A stretch of 64,000 nt of DNA from Limnohabitans parvus II-B4 (GCF_003063455.1 NZ_NESN01000004.1:124001-188000), one strand, 5' to 3'; counted from the stretch's first letter, positions 26,444 through 35,400 are shown. Notes: a model not told the origin generated them from the sequence alone. A program made the numbers and translations.

Positions 26444-27100
26444 ATGACCCCCCTGAAAATCGATTTCGTTTCCGACATTGCCTGCCCCTGGTGCGCCGTG
26501 GGCCTGGGTGCTCTGGAAAAAGCCCTGGAGCGCCTGGACGGCCAGGTGCAGGCCGACTTGCATTTCCAGCCCTTTGAGCTGAACCCGCACATGCCCCCCG
26601 GCGGGCAGGACCTGGGCGAACACCTGACCGAAAAATATGGCTCCACCCCCGAGCAGCAGGCGCAAATTCGCCAGACCATTGCCGCCCGTGGGGCCGAGGT
26701 GGGTTTTGAGTTTCACCCGGGCGGTCGCGGCCGGGTTTACAACACCTTCAACGCGCACCGCTTGCTGCACTGGGCCGAGGGCCAAGGCGCGGGAGCGCAA
26801 CACGCCCTGAAGAAAGCCTTTTTGCAGGCCTATCAGGGCCGGGCCGAGTGCATGGAAGACCCGGAGGTTTTGCTCGCGGGCGTGGCCGAAGCGGGGCTGG
26901 ATGTGGCCGCCGCACGTGAGGTGCTCAGCAGCGATGCGCACACCGCCGAGGTGCGTGAGCGCCAGCAGTTCTACACCCAGGCAGGCATCCGCTCGGTGCC
27001 TGCGGTCATCATCAACGACAGGCATTTGATCTCGGGCGGCCAGCCGGTCGAGGTGTTCGAGCAGGCACTGCGCCGCATCGCTTCGGGCGAAGTGTCCTGA
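26444..27100 (+). CDS. DsbA-family (FrnE-like) thiol oxidoreductase
   Basis: A 218-residue cytoplasmic DsbA-fold protein. ATG 26444 is preferred over TTG 26438. It begins TPLKIDFVSDIACPWCAVG with redox pair Cys14-Cys17 (CPWC), then FELNPHMPPGGQDLGEHL, YNTFNAHRLLHWA, and the cis-Pro region AGIRSVPAVIINDRHLISGGQP. This matches the FrnE/2-hydroxychromene-isomerase-like subgroup. No signal peptide. It is the first gene of a compact five-gene run ending at 29585 (10 bp to the next gene, then overlaps), two of whose other members also look redox- or export-related. Confidence 0.92.
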   Translation: MTPLKIDFVSDIACPWCAVGLGALEKALERLDGQVQADLHFQPFELNPHMPPGGQDLGEHLTEKYGSTPEQQAQIRQTIAARGAEVGFEFHPGGRGRVYNTFNAHRLLHWAEGQGAGAQHALKKAFLQAYQGRAECMEDPEVLLAGVAEAGLDVAAAREVLSSDAHTAEVRERQQFYTQAGIRSVPAVIINDRHLISGGQPVEVFEQALRRIASGEVS

Positions 27101-27110
27101 GGCGCAGTGG

Positions 27111-27734
27111 ATGACACCTAGCACTCGCGTTCCTGCTGGTGTGCCTCGCCGCACGGCCCTGGCCCGTTTGGGGGCGACCTTGGTCGCGCCATGGCTGGCC
27201 AGCACACCTGGCTTGGCTGGGACGAAGTCCGCACAGCCTGCGACGCGGGCGCAGTTGTTGGCTGTTTGGCGGCAAAGCGGCGGTGTGCTGCTCATCCGCC
27301 ACGCCGCCACCGAATCGGGGATTGGCGATCCGCCAGGGTTTGTGATCGGCCAGTGCCGCACGCAGCGCAACCTGAGCGAGGCGGGGCGTCAAGCTTCGCG
27401 GGCCTTGGGAGCTTGGCTGCAAGTGCAGAACTTCAAGCCCGACGCGGTGCGCAGCAGCCAGTGGTGCCGCTGCCAGGACACGGCGCGGCTGGCTTTTGGC
27501 GCTTTCGAGGACTGGACCGCGCTCAACAGCACGTTTGCCGGGCAGGGCGATCCGGCGGCTCAGCAGCAGGCTTTGCGCGAGCGCTTGCAGGCGCTGCCGG
27601 CCGGGCGCACCGAGGTCTGGGTCACGCACCAGGTCATCATGACCGGCTTGACCGGGGCGTACCCGGGCCTGGGCGAAGGTTTTGTGGTGGACCGCCAAGG
27701 CCGCTTGGTGGCCCGTGGAGACCTGGCCGCATGA
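27111..27734 (+). CDS. Tat-exported histidine phosphatase family protein
   Basis: A 207-residue protein with a twin-arginine-type leader (VPRRTALARLGATLVAPWLAS) and a phosphoglycerate-mutase-like core: LLIRHAATES (catalytic Arg63-His64), RNLSEAGRQASRALG, VRSSQWCRCQDTARLAFG and the second His in EVWVTHQVIMTGLTG. It is predicted to be a periplasmic phosphatase, substrate unknown. It overlaps the DCC gene by ATGA. Confidence 0.87.
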   Translation: MTPSTRVPAGVPRRTALARLGATLVAPWLASTPGLAGTKSAQPATRAQLLAVWRQSGGVLLIRHAATESGIGDPPGFVIGQCRTQRNLSEAGRQASRALGAWLQVQNFKPDAVRSSQWCRCQDTARLAFGAFEDWTALNSTFAGQGDPAAQQQALRERLQALPAGRTEVWVTHQVIMTGLTGAYPGLGEGFVVDRQGRLVARGDLAA

Positions 27735-28111
27735 GCACGCTGCACCGCTTGACGGTTTACTTTGACGGCTCTTGCCCCTTGTGCCGCCGCGAAATCGCGA
27801 TCTACCGCCGCCTGCCTCAGGCGACGAGTGTCGATTGGGTGGATGTGAGCACGGGGGCCGAGTTGGGCTCGCTCAGTTGTGCGCAGGCCATGGCGCGTTT
27901 CCATGTGCGCGACGCGCAGGGCCGCTTGTTCAGCGGTGCGGCGGCGTTTTCGCAGATGTGGCGGCTGTTTCCGGGCTGGCGTTGGTTGGGCTGGTTGTCG
28001 GCTTGGCCACCGATGTCGTGGGTGTTCGAGGGGGCTTACCGTTTGTTTTTGCCGCTGCGCCCGCGCCTGCAACAGTGGGTGCGGCGCTGGGTGGGCGAGG
28101 AGAAAGTGTGA
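27731..28111 (+). CDS. DCC family thiol-disulfide oxidoreductase-like protein (DUF393)
   Basis: A 126-residue protein starting TVYFDGSCPLCRREIAIYRR, the DxxCxxC hallmark of DUF393, with Cys15 and Cys18. It also has FHVRDAQGRLFSGAAAFSQMWRLFPGWRWLG and a C-terminal hydrophobic/basic tail, all typical. The family is predicted to be redox active; no substrate is known. It overlaps both neighbours (ATGA upstream, TGATG downstream), showing translational coupling. Confidence 0.9.
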   Translation: MSTLHRLTVYFDGSCPLCRREIAIYRRLPQATSVDWVDVSTGAELGSLSCAQAMARFHVRDAQGRLFSGAAAFSQMWRLFPGWRWLGWLSAWPPMSWVFEGAYRLFLPLRPRLQQWVRRWVGEEKV

Positions 28112-28890
28112 TGAAACTGCAGGGTGTTTCTGTTGTGCTGCTGGCCAGCTTGACCACGCTGGGCGGGCCTGTGGCGCAAGCCCAAACGGGTCAAGCCTCG
28201 ACTGAAAAAGTGCCTGACAAAGTGCCTTTGGGCGACTGGGCCATCGACCGCACCGAAGTCACCATCGGACAGTTCGGCCGTTACGTGCGTGCCACAGGCA
28301 CCGTGACCCGCGCAGAAAAAGAAGGTGGCGGCTTTGAGTACGGCGCTGGCTGGGAGCGTCGCCCCGGCTGGTCTTGGCGTTACCCCGACGGTCGATCCGA
28401 TGGCGTGCCCGTCAGCCCGGATTTGCCCTCTGTGCACCTGGACTTTGCCGAGGCACAAGCGTATTGCCGCTGGGCCGGAGGGCGCTTGCCCACCGGGGCC
28501 GAGTGGCAAAAGGCCGGCTTCACCGAGCTGCGCGATGCGCCGCCTGCACCTTGGGTCAAGGGCCGCACCTACCCCTGGACCACGGGTGACAGTCCGCAAG
28601 GCACCAACACCAGCGATGCCGACCCGTGGCCTAGGGCCGCGCCCGCCGGGGCCACGCGCCAGGGCGTGAATGGCCTGTACGACATGGGGGCCAATGTGTG
28701 GGAGTGGACCACCGATGCCCGGGGCGCTGAGCGGCGCACCGTCGGCGGCTCTTGGTGGTACGGCGCGTTCAACATGAAGGCCGATGTGCAGGCTTACAAA
28801 CCCGCTGATTTTTACGCGGTCTACATCGGCTTTCGCTGCGCCTATGACCTCAAGTCGCCAGGCAGCAAGCCCAGCAAGGCCCGGCCATGA
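28111..28890 (+). CDS. Exported SUMF/FGE-fold protein lacking the formylglycine-enzyme cysteines
   Basis: A 259-residue protein with a signal peptide (MKLQGVSVVLLASLTTLGGPVAQAQ). The SUMF1/FGE-sulfatase fold is shown by DWAIDRTEVTIGQFGRYV, LPSVHLDFAEAQAYCRWAGGRLPTGAEW, NGLYDMGANVWEWTTD, RRTVGGSWWYGAF and YIGFRCAYD. True formylglycine-generating enzymes carry a catalytic Cys pair just after the GGSW segment; here that stretch reads WWYGAFNMKADVQAYK without Cys. A binding or other oxidoreductase role is therefore more likely than sulfatase activation. No sulfatase gene is nearby. It is coupled to its neighbours by TGATG and ATGA overlaps. Confidence 0.87.
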   Translation: MKLQGVSVVLLASLTTLGGPVAQAQTGQASTEKVPDKVPLGDWAIDRTEVTIGQFGRYVRATGTVTRAEKEGGGFEYGAGWERRPGWSWRYPDGRSDGVPVSPDLPSVHLDFAEAQAYCRWAGGRLPTGAEWQKAGFTELRDAPPAPWVKGRTYPWTTGDSPQGTNTSDADPWPRAAPAGATRQGVNGLYDMGANVWEWTTDARGAERRTVGGSWWYGAFNMKADVQAYKPADFYAVYIGFRCAYDLKSPGSKPSKARP

Positions 28891-29585
28891 TGCATTCCCT
28901 GCCTGAGGGCTACCGCGCCTTGGTGATCGGTGCGAGCGGTGCCATCGGCAGTGCCTTGCTGCAGCAGTTGCAAAACGACCCGCGCTGCGAGCTGGCGCAG
29001 GGGGTGTCGCGCCAAAGTTCGCCGGGGCTGGATCTGCTGAATGAAGCGAGCATCGCCGCCTGTTCGCAAGCGCTGGCTGCGCAGGGGCCGTTCCATCTGG
29101 TGCTGGACGCCACGGGCGCACTCACTGTGAACGGGCGCGGCCCTGAAAAACGCCTGGACGAACTCGATGCCACGCATCTGTTGGCATCCCTGCAGCTCAA
29201 TGCCGTGGGGCCTGGCCTTTTGCTCAAACACTTCGCACCCTTATTGGCGTCGGGTGAACGGCTCATCTGGGGCAAGTTGTCGGCGAGAGTTGGCAGCATC
29301 GAAGACAATCGCAAAGGCGGCTGGTACGGCTACCGAGCGGCCAAGGCCGCGCTCAACATGTTGTTGCAAACCGCAGCCATCGAAATCGCCCGGCGCAGGC
29401 CTTTGGCGGTGGTGGCCGCTTTGCAGCCGGGCACGGTGCAATCTGCATTGAGTCGACCCTTTGTGGGCGACGACGCTCTACACCCAGAACAGGCCGCGCA
29501 GCGTTTGCTGGCTGCCCTCGACGCCTTGCAGCCCACAGGGCGTGCCCACTTTGTGGACCACCAAGGGCAAAGCATTCCTTGGTGA
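28887..29585 (+). CDS. Short-chain dehydrogenase/reductase family protein
   Basis: A 232-residue SDR: ALVIGASGAIGSALLQQL (nucleotide-binding GxxxGxG), LVLDATGAL in place of the usual NNAG, Ser near LSARVGSIEDN, and catalytic YRAAKAALNMLL. The spacing resembles the C-factor-like subgroup. Last gene of the overlapping operon that begins at 26444. Substrate unknown. Confidence 0.88.
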   Translation: MMHSLPEGYRALVIGASGAIGSALLQQLQNDPRCELAQGVSRQSSPGLDLLNEASIAACSQALAAQGPFHLVLDATGALTVNGRGPEKRLDELDATHLLASLQLNAVGPGLLLKHFAPLLASGERLIWGKLSARVGSIEDNRKGGWYGYRAAKAALNMLLQTAAIEIARRRPLAVVAALQPGTVQSALSRPFVGDDALHPEQAAQRLLAALDALQPTGRAHFVDHQGQSIPW

Positions 29586-29657
29586 CCTGACAAACGAAGA
29601 TGTGGGTCCGAGCTTGAAGGACAATCCGGGCACATATTGAAATACAGGGATGACAGG

Positions 29658-30290
29658 ATGAGCGTGCAGTCGTGGTGGATGTTTGTCGTGATGACCTTTG
29701 TGATATCAGCCACCCCGGGGCCCAACATGCTCTTGGTCATGAGTCACGGTGCGCGTTTTGGTCTGCGCCCCGCCATTTGGACTATGGCGGGCTGCATGAC
29801 GGCCCTGATGGGCATGGTCAGCATTTCAGCGGCCGGGGTGGGGGCTTTGCTGCACAGTTTCCCTGTGGTCTTTGATACGCTGCGCTACCTGGGTGCGGCT
29901 TACCTGGCCTATCTGGGCTACAACTTGTGGCGTGCAGGTGTGCCCACGGGAGACGAGCCTGTCATTGCTGCCGTGGCGGAAACGCCGCAGCGCAGCGCAG
30001 GGTCTTATTACCGGCAGGGGCTGGCGGTGGCAGCCAGCAACCCCAAGGCCATTGTTTTTGCGGCGGCATTTTTCCCGCAGTTCATCCAGGCCGATCGGCC
30101 TGCGGGTTTGCAGTTTGCAGTGTTGTTGATCACCTTCACCGTCATCGAGGTCAGTTGGTACCTGATCTACGCCCTGAGCGGTCAGAAGTTGTCGCGTTTT
30201 TTGCAGCAAGCCCATGTGCTGAAAAACTTCAACAGGGTCACGGGTGGTGTGTTTGTAGGCTTTGCGGCCTTGATGGCCGCCAGCCGCTGA
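29658..30290 (+). CDS. LysE/RhtB family amino-acid exporter
   Basis: A 210-residue, six-helix exporter. ATG 29658 follows GACAGG; a TTG seven codons upstream is less likely. It begins SVQSWWMFVVMTFVISATPGPNMLLVMSHGARFG, with the family-defining TPGPNML motif, and continues LGAAYLAYLGYNLWRAG and ASNPKAIVFAAAFFPQFI. It probably exports amino acids or analogues (homoserine, threonine, lysine type). It stands alone, 73 bp after the SDR operon and convergent with the radical SAM gene; 30291-30430 holds nothing recognisable. Confidence 0.92.
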   Translation: MSVQSWWMFVVMTFVISATPGPNMLLVMSHGARFGLRPAIWTMAGCMTALMGMVSISAAGVGALLHSFPVVFDTLRYLGAAYLAYLGYNLWRAGVPTGDEPVIAAVAETPQRSAGSYYRQGLAVAASNPKAIVFAAAFFPQFIQADRPAGLQFAVLLITFTVIEVSWYLIYALSGQKLSRFLQQAHVLKNFNRVTGGVFVGFAALMAASR

Positions 30291-30430
30291 TCTTTTCTGG
30301 GCTCTGCCGAACACTGGCCCGGTTTACCCCTGTCAACTGTGCGCCAAGCTGTGGATAAGTGCATGAACAAGCCCTGAGAGCCGCATGCCTGTTGGTTTGG
30401 CAGCGGTTGCTTGTTATTTGAGCAGTCGTT

Positions 30431-32356
30431 TCAGCCGAGCGCTTTGGCGATCTTGTGTCGCGGCACGGTGGTTTTGGGGCACTGCCCCTTGGGCAGCTCA
30501 AACCACTGGCGCACATCGTTTTCTACGCCCACGCCGTGCATGAAGTTGTAGATGGCTTTTTTCAGGCCCTGGCCCAGCAGGTCGTGGTCCACGCCCGGGG
30601 GCATGGGCGTCGGGTCGACAAAGCCCACATCGTTTTTGGCAAAGGTGCCTTCGGGCAGGGGCAATAACGTCACGCCATAGGCCTCGGGGTTTTGGCCCAC
30701 GGGGGAATGCACGGTGCAGACAAAGCGGTGGAAAAAGCCGCTGTGGATGCAGCCGTTTTCAAACAGCTGGCGCACGTATTCGAGCGCGTCCACCGTGTCC
30801 TGCACGGTTTGAGTCGGAAAGCCGTACATCAGGTAGGCGTGCACCAGCACACCCGCATCGGCAAAGCCTTTGGTCACTTGCGCCACCTGCTCGACCGAGA
30901 CGCCTTTTTTCATCAATTGAAGCAAACGGTCAGATGCGACTTCGAGCCCGCCCGACATGGCGATGCAGCCGCTTTGGGCCAGCAAGTCGCACAGCTCGGG
31001 CGTGAAGGTTTTTTCAAATCGGATATTGCCCCACCACGAAATTTGCACGCCTCGGCGCAACAGTTCTTCGGCCAAGGCTTTCAGGGCTTTGGGGGGCGCG
31101 GCTTCGTCCACAAAGTGAAAGCCGGTCTGGCCCGTCTCGGCCACGATCTGTTCGATGCGGTCCACCAGGGTGCTGGCTTGTGCGGTCTCGTAGCGGCTGA
31201 TGTAGTCCAGGCTCACGTCGCAAAAGCTGCACTTCTTCCAGTAGCAGCCGTGCGCCACGGTGAGCTTGTTCCAGCGCCCATCGCTCCACAGCCGATTCAT
31301 GGGGTTGAGCATGTCGAGCAGCGACAGGTATTTGTGCAGCGGCAGGCCGTCCCAGGTGGGCGTGCCCACGTCTTCAAAGGGGATGTCGGGCTCTTGCATA
31401 TTGATGTACTGCACCTGGCCTGCGTCGTTACGGATGAAGGTGCGCTGCAGGCGCTGCATGCTGCGCTGGCCTTGCAGGTGCTCGATCAGGCTCAGCAGCG
31501 GGCGTTCGCCACCGTCGAGCGTGACGAAATCCACATGGTCAAACACGCGGGCGTCTTTGAGTTCGCGCAGCTCGGTGTTCACAAAGCCACCGCCCAGGCC
31601 AATGCGGATCTGCGGGTACGAGCGCTTGATGCATTGGGCGATGCGAAAGGCCGCATAGACCGAGCCGGGGAAGGGCGCCGACAGCAACACCAGCGTGGGC
31701 TGGTGGCGCTCGATGGCTTGCAGTGCCAAGCGCTCCAGTGTGAGGTCGATCAGGTTGGGGGGCTGGGCCAGTGCTTCGGCCAACGCGTCAAAGCTGGGTT
31801 GGCTCGCGGCCAGGCGCTCGGCGTAGCGCACGAACTCAAAGCCTTCGTCCACGGCATCGCGCAGCACATCGGCCAAATCGTTCAGGTACAGCGTGGCCAA
31901 GTGCCGGGCGCGGTCGGTCTGGCCCAAAGCACCAAAGGCCCAGCCAATCGGGTCGCCCGTGCCGTCGTCTTCGTAGGCGTCGAGTGCCGAAAAGCGCGGG
32001 CCTTCGGGCAAAAATCCCCGGCCTGCAATGCGGTGGCTCAGGGTGCTGTCGCGCCCTTGCAAAAAGGCGATGACCGGGTCGATGCTGACGGCGTAATCGT
32101 TGAAGTGGTCGAGGAAAAAATTCACTGGCCCCGAGCGGTCTTCGACGGGCAAAGCGAGCGCTGCATCGCGCAGATCGGTCAGGCCTTGTTTGTTCAGCAA
32201 GGCCAGCACGGTGGCCAGCGCCAAATCCTCTTGCACCGCATCGAAACCCCGCGAACGCAAAAAACCCGTCAGGTAGGCCGTGGACGGGTAGGGCGTGTTG
32301 AGCTGCGTCATCGGCGGGATGAGGCTGAGCACTTTGAACGGGTTGGGGCTGGGCAT
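30431..32356 (-). CDS. B12-binding-domain radical SAM protein
   Basis: A 641-residue protein; start at 32356 (MPSPNPFKVLSLIPPMTQLNTPYPSTAYLTGFLRSRG), the usual first strand of the B12-binding domain; 32419 is an alternative. The N-terminal part to about residue 300 includes IGLGGGFVNTELREL. The radical SAM core has HGCYWKKCSFCDVSLDYI: cluster cysteines spaced C-x4-C-x2-C rather than the usual C-x3-C-x2-C. Later GLEVASDRLLQLMKKG and HAYLMYGFPTQTVQDT are typical. Substrate unknown; methylation or ring chemistry is possible. It is divergent from the J-domain-like gene with 96 bp between start codons. Confidence 0.9.
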   Translation of the reverse strand: MPSPNPFKVLSLIPPMTQLNTPYPSTAYLTGFLRSRGFDAVQEDLALATVLALLNKQGLTDLRDAALALPVEDRSGPVNFFLDHFNDYAVSIDPVIAFLQGRDSTLSHRIAGRGFLPEGPRFSALDAYEDDGTGDPIGWAFGALGQTDRARHLATLYLNDLADVLRDAVDEGFEFVRYAERLAASQPSFDALAEALAQPPNLIDLTLERLALQAIERHQPTLVLLSAPFPGSVYAAFRIAQCIKRSYPQIRIGLGGGFVNTELRELKDARVFDHVDFVTLDGGERPLLSLIEHLQGQRSMQRLQRTFIRNDAGQVQYINMQEPDIPFEDVGTPTWDGLPLHKYLSLLDMLNPMNRLWSDGRWNKLTVAHGCYWKKCSFCDVSLDYISRYETAQASTLVDRIEQIVAETGQTGFHFVDEAAPPKALKALAEELLRRGVQISWWGNIRFEKTFTPELCDLLAQSGCIAMSGGLEVASDRLLQLMKKGVSVEQVAQVTKGFADAGVLVHAYLMYGFPTQTVQDTVDALEYVRQLFENGCIHSGFFHRFVCTVHSPVGQNPEAYGVTLLPLPEGTFAKNDVGFVDPTPMPPGVDHDLLGQGLKKAIYNFMHGVGVENDVRQWFELPKGQCPKTTVPRHKIAKALG

Positions 32357-32452
32357 CAGGCGGTGGCTTGTCGGGTCAGATGGGGGATTATCAACGGCCT
32401 CGGGGGCGTTAACATCCATCAGCCCAGCTGCCTTGCATGAATTGACCTTGAG

Positions 32453-33613
32453 ATGACCCCTTTGCCCGAAGCGCTCCCCGACACCGCACCTGCTTTGTCC
32501 ACCTTGATGGTGCAGGCATCGGCCAAAGCCAAACTCACCCCTGCTCAGCAGCGCTTCAACGACTTGTTGGCCCGGATCGAGCTGCTGTCGGGCCACATTC
32601 AGCGGCTAGAAAGCTGGTCAGACCGGCACCGCTATGGGCACATTCAAGCCCTGCGTGAATGGGTGCAGCAAGCGCAGGTGCACCGCAAGAGCCTGCTCCT
32701 GTTTGTGCACGAACGCTTGCAAACCACCGACTTCACCGACCGCCAGCAGCGGATGGCCAGGGGCCTTGTGCGTGGCTTGATCGACCAATTGGCCGCCAGC
32801 GCTGATCCGCAAGTGCAGGCTTTGTCTGACTTGTATGTGAGTGAAGAAGACACGCAGGAAGCCGCCGAGGAGCAGGCCGAAGCCGCCCGGCAGCTGCGCG
32901 AGCGCATCGAGGAAGCGCTGGGCCAGCCGCTCAACAAGCCCAGCCAATACCAAACGCCCGAAGAGATGATGCAGGCGGGCATGCGCCAGTGGCAGCAGCA
33001 GCAAGAGGCCAATGAGGCCAAAAAGAACGCCAAGCGCACAGCCCGAAAAGCCGAAAAACAAGCGAAAAAGAAAAGCGCGGCTGCCGAAAAAGGCGAAGTG
33101 CCCGCCGCCATGCTGCGCGAGCTGGACGCCAAAAGCGCCATCCGCACGGTATTCAGGCAATTGGCCAGTGCCCTCCACCCCGACCGCGAGCCCGATGAGC
33201 AGGAGCGCCTGCGCAAAACCGGTTTGATGAGCGAGGTCAACGCCGCTTATGAAAAAAACGACCTGACTACCTTGCTTCGCCTGCAAATGCAGGTCACGCA
33301 GGGCAGCCCCCAAAGTACCGCGGGCATGGCCGATGACAAGTTGATGGCCATGTCGGTGTTGCTCAAAGAGCAAGTCTCAGCGCTCGAAGACGATCTGGAC
33401 CAATTGCAAAGCCGCCTGAGCCGCGAGTTGTGTGTGCCCGTGCGGGCAGACGCGGACGAGGCTGTCATGGCCCAGTCGCTGCAGCGCCTACAGGCCGATC
33501 AACGCTACATCACGGAGAGCTTGGAATCGGATTTGCGCCGCATTCAGAACGAAGCCGAACTCAAGCGCTGGCTGAAAGAGCAGTGGCAGCTGGCTAAAGC
33601 CACTTCTGCATGA
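32453..33613 (+). CDS. J-domain-like coiled-coil protein
   Basis: A 386-residue, highly charged protein, largely helical, with a Lys/Ala-rich coiled coil around residues 175-215. A J-domain-like segment at about residues 225-265 reads RTVFRQLASALHPDREPDEQERLRKTGLMSEVNAAYEKNDL and contains the HPD tripeptide that stimulates Hsp70. The C-terminal third (LLKEQVSALEDDLDQLQSRLSREL onward) is another coiled coil. It is probably a DnaJ-type co-chaperone of a family seen in Burkholderiales and other Proteobacteria; client unknown. The 3' end overlaps the convergent GNAT gene by 20 bp. Confidence 0.83.
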   Translation: MTPLPEALPDTAPALSTLMVQASAKAKLTPAQQRFNDLLARIELLSGHIQRLESWSDRHRYGHIQALREWVQQAQVHRKSLLLFVHERLQTTDFTDRQQRMARGLVRGLIDQLAASADPQVQALSDLYVSEEDTQEAAEEQAEAARQLRERIEEALGQPLNKPSQYQTPEEMMQAGMRQWQQQQEANEAKKNAKRTARKAEKQAKKKSAAAEKGEVPAAMLRELDAKSAIRTVFRQLASALHPDREPDEQERLRKTGLMSEVNAAYEKNDLTTLLRLQMQVTQGSPQSTAGMADDKLMAMSVLLKEQVSALEDDLDQLQSRLSRELCVPVRADADEAVMAQSLQRLQADQRYITESLESDLRRIQNEAELKRWLKEQWQLAKATSA

Positions 33614-34076
33614 AGCTGGCTTGGCCTGCTGCCGGGTCCAGGGCATAGGGCTCAAAACCAAACCCGAGGTAACTCTTCAAGGCCCGTGTGTTGCCTGTCA
33701 GTACTTCGAGCGTGAGCTTGCAGCAGCCACGCGCTTGGGCGTGTCGCTCGGCCGCCGCCAGCAAAGCCTGACCGACCCCAGCACCCCGGTGCTCGGGCAG
33801 CACGGCGATGTCGTGGATGTTCATCAGGGGCCGCGCTTTGAAGGTCGAATACCCCTCGATGCAGTTGACCAGTCCCACAGGCGCAGCGTCCAACCAAGCG
33901 ATGAAGCTGGCCGCATCGGTGCGTGCGGCCAAGTCATCGCACAGCCGCGCTTTCACATCCTGCGCCAATGGCTCGCCCCCGCCCATCGGGTCTTGGGCGT
34001 AGGCGTCCAGCAACATCACCAGCGCCGTGCGGTGGATGGGGTTCTGGTAATCAACGGACAGGATGTGAAGTGGCAT
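33594..34076 (-). CDS. GNAT family N-acetyltransferase
   Basis: A 160-residue acetyltransferase starting at 34076 (MPLHILSVDYQNPIHRTALVMLLDAYAQDPMGGG). The acetyl-CoA loop is VLPEHRGAGVGQALLAAAE, preceded by NIHDIAVLP and followed by CCKLTLEVLTGNTRALKSYLGFGF. The start codon lies 2 bp after the dadA stop, so it is the second gene of the riboswitch-led dadA operon. An amino-acid or amine substrate would fit. Its stop lies 20 bp inside the convergent J-domain-like gene. Confidence 0.9.
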   Translation of the reverse strand: MPLHILSVDYQNPIHRTALVMLLDAYAQDPMGGGEPLAQDVKARLCDDLAARTDAASFIAWLDAAPVGLVNCIEGYSTFKARPLMNIHDIAVLPEHRGAGVGQALLAAAERHAQARGCCKLTLEVLTGNTRALKSYLGFGFEPYALDPAAGQASFMQKWL

Positions 34077-34078
34077 GG

Positions 34079-35338
34079 TCAGACGGCTGCAGGGGTCATG
34101 AAGGAGCGCACATTGTCCTGCATCGCTGCCATCACATGGCCCGCCAGTTGGTGCGCCGTGATCGCACTCAGCGTCCAGCCCAAGTGGCCATGCCCTGTGT
34201 TGTAGAACACGTTGGCTTTCTTGCCTGCACCCACACGCGGCAGCATGTTGGGCATCATGGGGCGCAGACCCGCCCAGGGCTCGACGCGGCGGGTGTCCAC
34301 GCCGGGAAAGCATTGGTTGACCCAATTGACGAGTGGCTTGATGCGGTCGGCGCGGATGTCCAAGTCAATGCCGTTGAACTCGGCGGTGCCCGCCACGCGG
34401 AAACGGTCAGTCCCCAAACGGCTGGTGACCAGTTTGGTCTCGTCGTCCAACAGGCTCACCTGTGGTGCGGCGGCTTGGCTGGCGGCGTCGTTCAAGCCCA
34501 CGGTGATCGAATAGCCTTTGACAGGGTAGATGTTCAAGCGGTCGCCCAGTTGCTCGGCCAGTTTGCGTCCATGCACGCCAGCACAAATCACGATGCTGTC
34601 AAAGCTGAGGGTCTCGGTCTGGCCTTGGTGCTGCACCTGCACCGTCGCGGTTTGCCCGTTGGATGCGACATTCAGCACCTGGTGCTCGGTGAGGATTTTC
34701 ACCCCCAGGCGCTCGCAAGCCTTGGCCAGACCAAAGGTGAACTTGTGGATGTCGCCCGTCGAATCGCTTTCGGTGAAATAGCCGCCGTAATACTGGCCTT
34801 GCAGTGTCGGCTCGATGGCCTTCATTTCGTCGGGCGTCACGGCGCGGCGGGGCAGGCCGCCTTGGGCCAGCAGTTTGGAGACTTCGCCTGCATGGTCAAA
34901 GCCTTTTTTGTCGCGGTAGATGTGCAGGATGCCTTCGCGCTTGTGGTCGAAGTCGATGCCTTCTGCCTTGGCCCAGGCGAAGTGGTGCTCGCGCGATTCG
35001 ATGGCCAGTTGGGCCGTGGCAATGGTGTTGTCTTTGTACTTGGGAATGGCGGCCACAAACTCGGCCATCCAGCTGAGTTTGTGCCATGTGGGCGCGGGGT
35101 TCATGAGCAAAGGGGCATCGCTCTTGAGCATCCATTTGAGGCCCTTGACGATGGTGGAGGGATGGGTCCAGACCTCGGCGTTGGAGGCGGACAGCTGGCC
35201 GCCGTTGGCGTAGGACGTTTCCATGCCGGGGTAGCGGTTTTTCTCGATCAGGGTGACTTGAAGGCCTTGTTGGGCCAAGGCGTAGGCGGAGGTGACGCCA
35301 GTGATGCCGCCGCCAATGATGACAATGTGCTTTTTCAT
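34079..35338 (-). CDS. dadA: D-amino-acid dehydrogenase-like FAD oxidoreductase
   Basis: A 419-residue DAO-superfamily flavoprotein. The N-terminal Rossmann motif is HIVIIGGGITGVTSAYALAQQG, with METSYANGGQLSASNAEVW typical of DadA; FDSIVICAGVHGRKLAEQLGD, YPVKGYSITV and FYNTGHGHLGWTLSAITAHQLA complete the family signature. DadA oxidises D-amino acids to 2-oxoacids and ammonia, passing electrons to the quinone pool; related enzymes oxidise glycine. The leader contains a tandem glycine riboswitch (35401-35601), which suggests glycine or a glycine-linked substrate. The gene is followed by a GNAT gene 2 bp downstream. Confidence 0.92.
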   Translation of the reverse strand: MKKHIVIIGGGITGVTSAYALAQQGLQVTLIEKNRYPGMETSYANGGQLSASNAEVWTHPSTIVKGLKWMLKSDAPLLMNPAPTWHKLSWMAEFVAAIPKYKDNTIATAQLAIESREHHFAWAKAEGIDFDHKREGILHIYRDKKGFDHAGEVSKLLAQGGLPRRAVTPDEMKAIEPTLQGQYYGGYFTESDSTGDIHKFTFGLAKACERLGVKILTEHQVLNVASNGQTATVQVQHQGQTETLSFDSIVICAGVHGRKLAEQLGDRLNIYPVKGYSITVGLNDAASQAAAPQVSLLDDETKLVTSRLGTDRFRVAGTAEFNGIDLDIRADRIKPLVNWVNQCFPGVDTRRVEPWAGLRPMMPNMLPRVGAGKKANVFYNTGHGHLGWTLSAITAHQLAGHVMAAMQDNVRSFMTPAAV

Positions 35339-35400
35339 GAAGCTACTCTCTTTGATGCGTCTCAAACGGGTAGACGAACCGCACACCGGATGTGTGCAGA

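Noticed and set aside
28111..28890. Functional formylglycine-generating enzyme
   Set aside because: The catalytic Cys pair after GGSW is absent and no sulfatase is encoded nearby.
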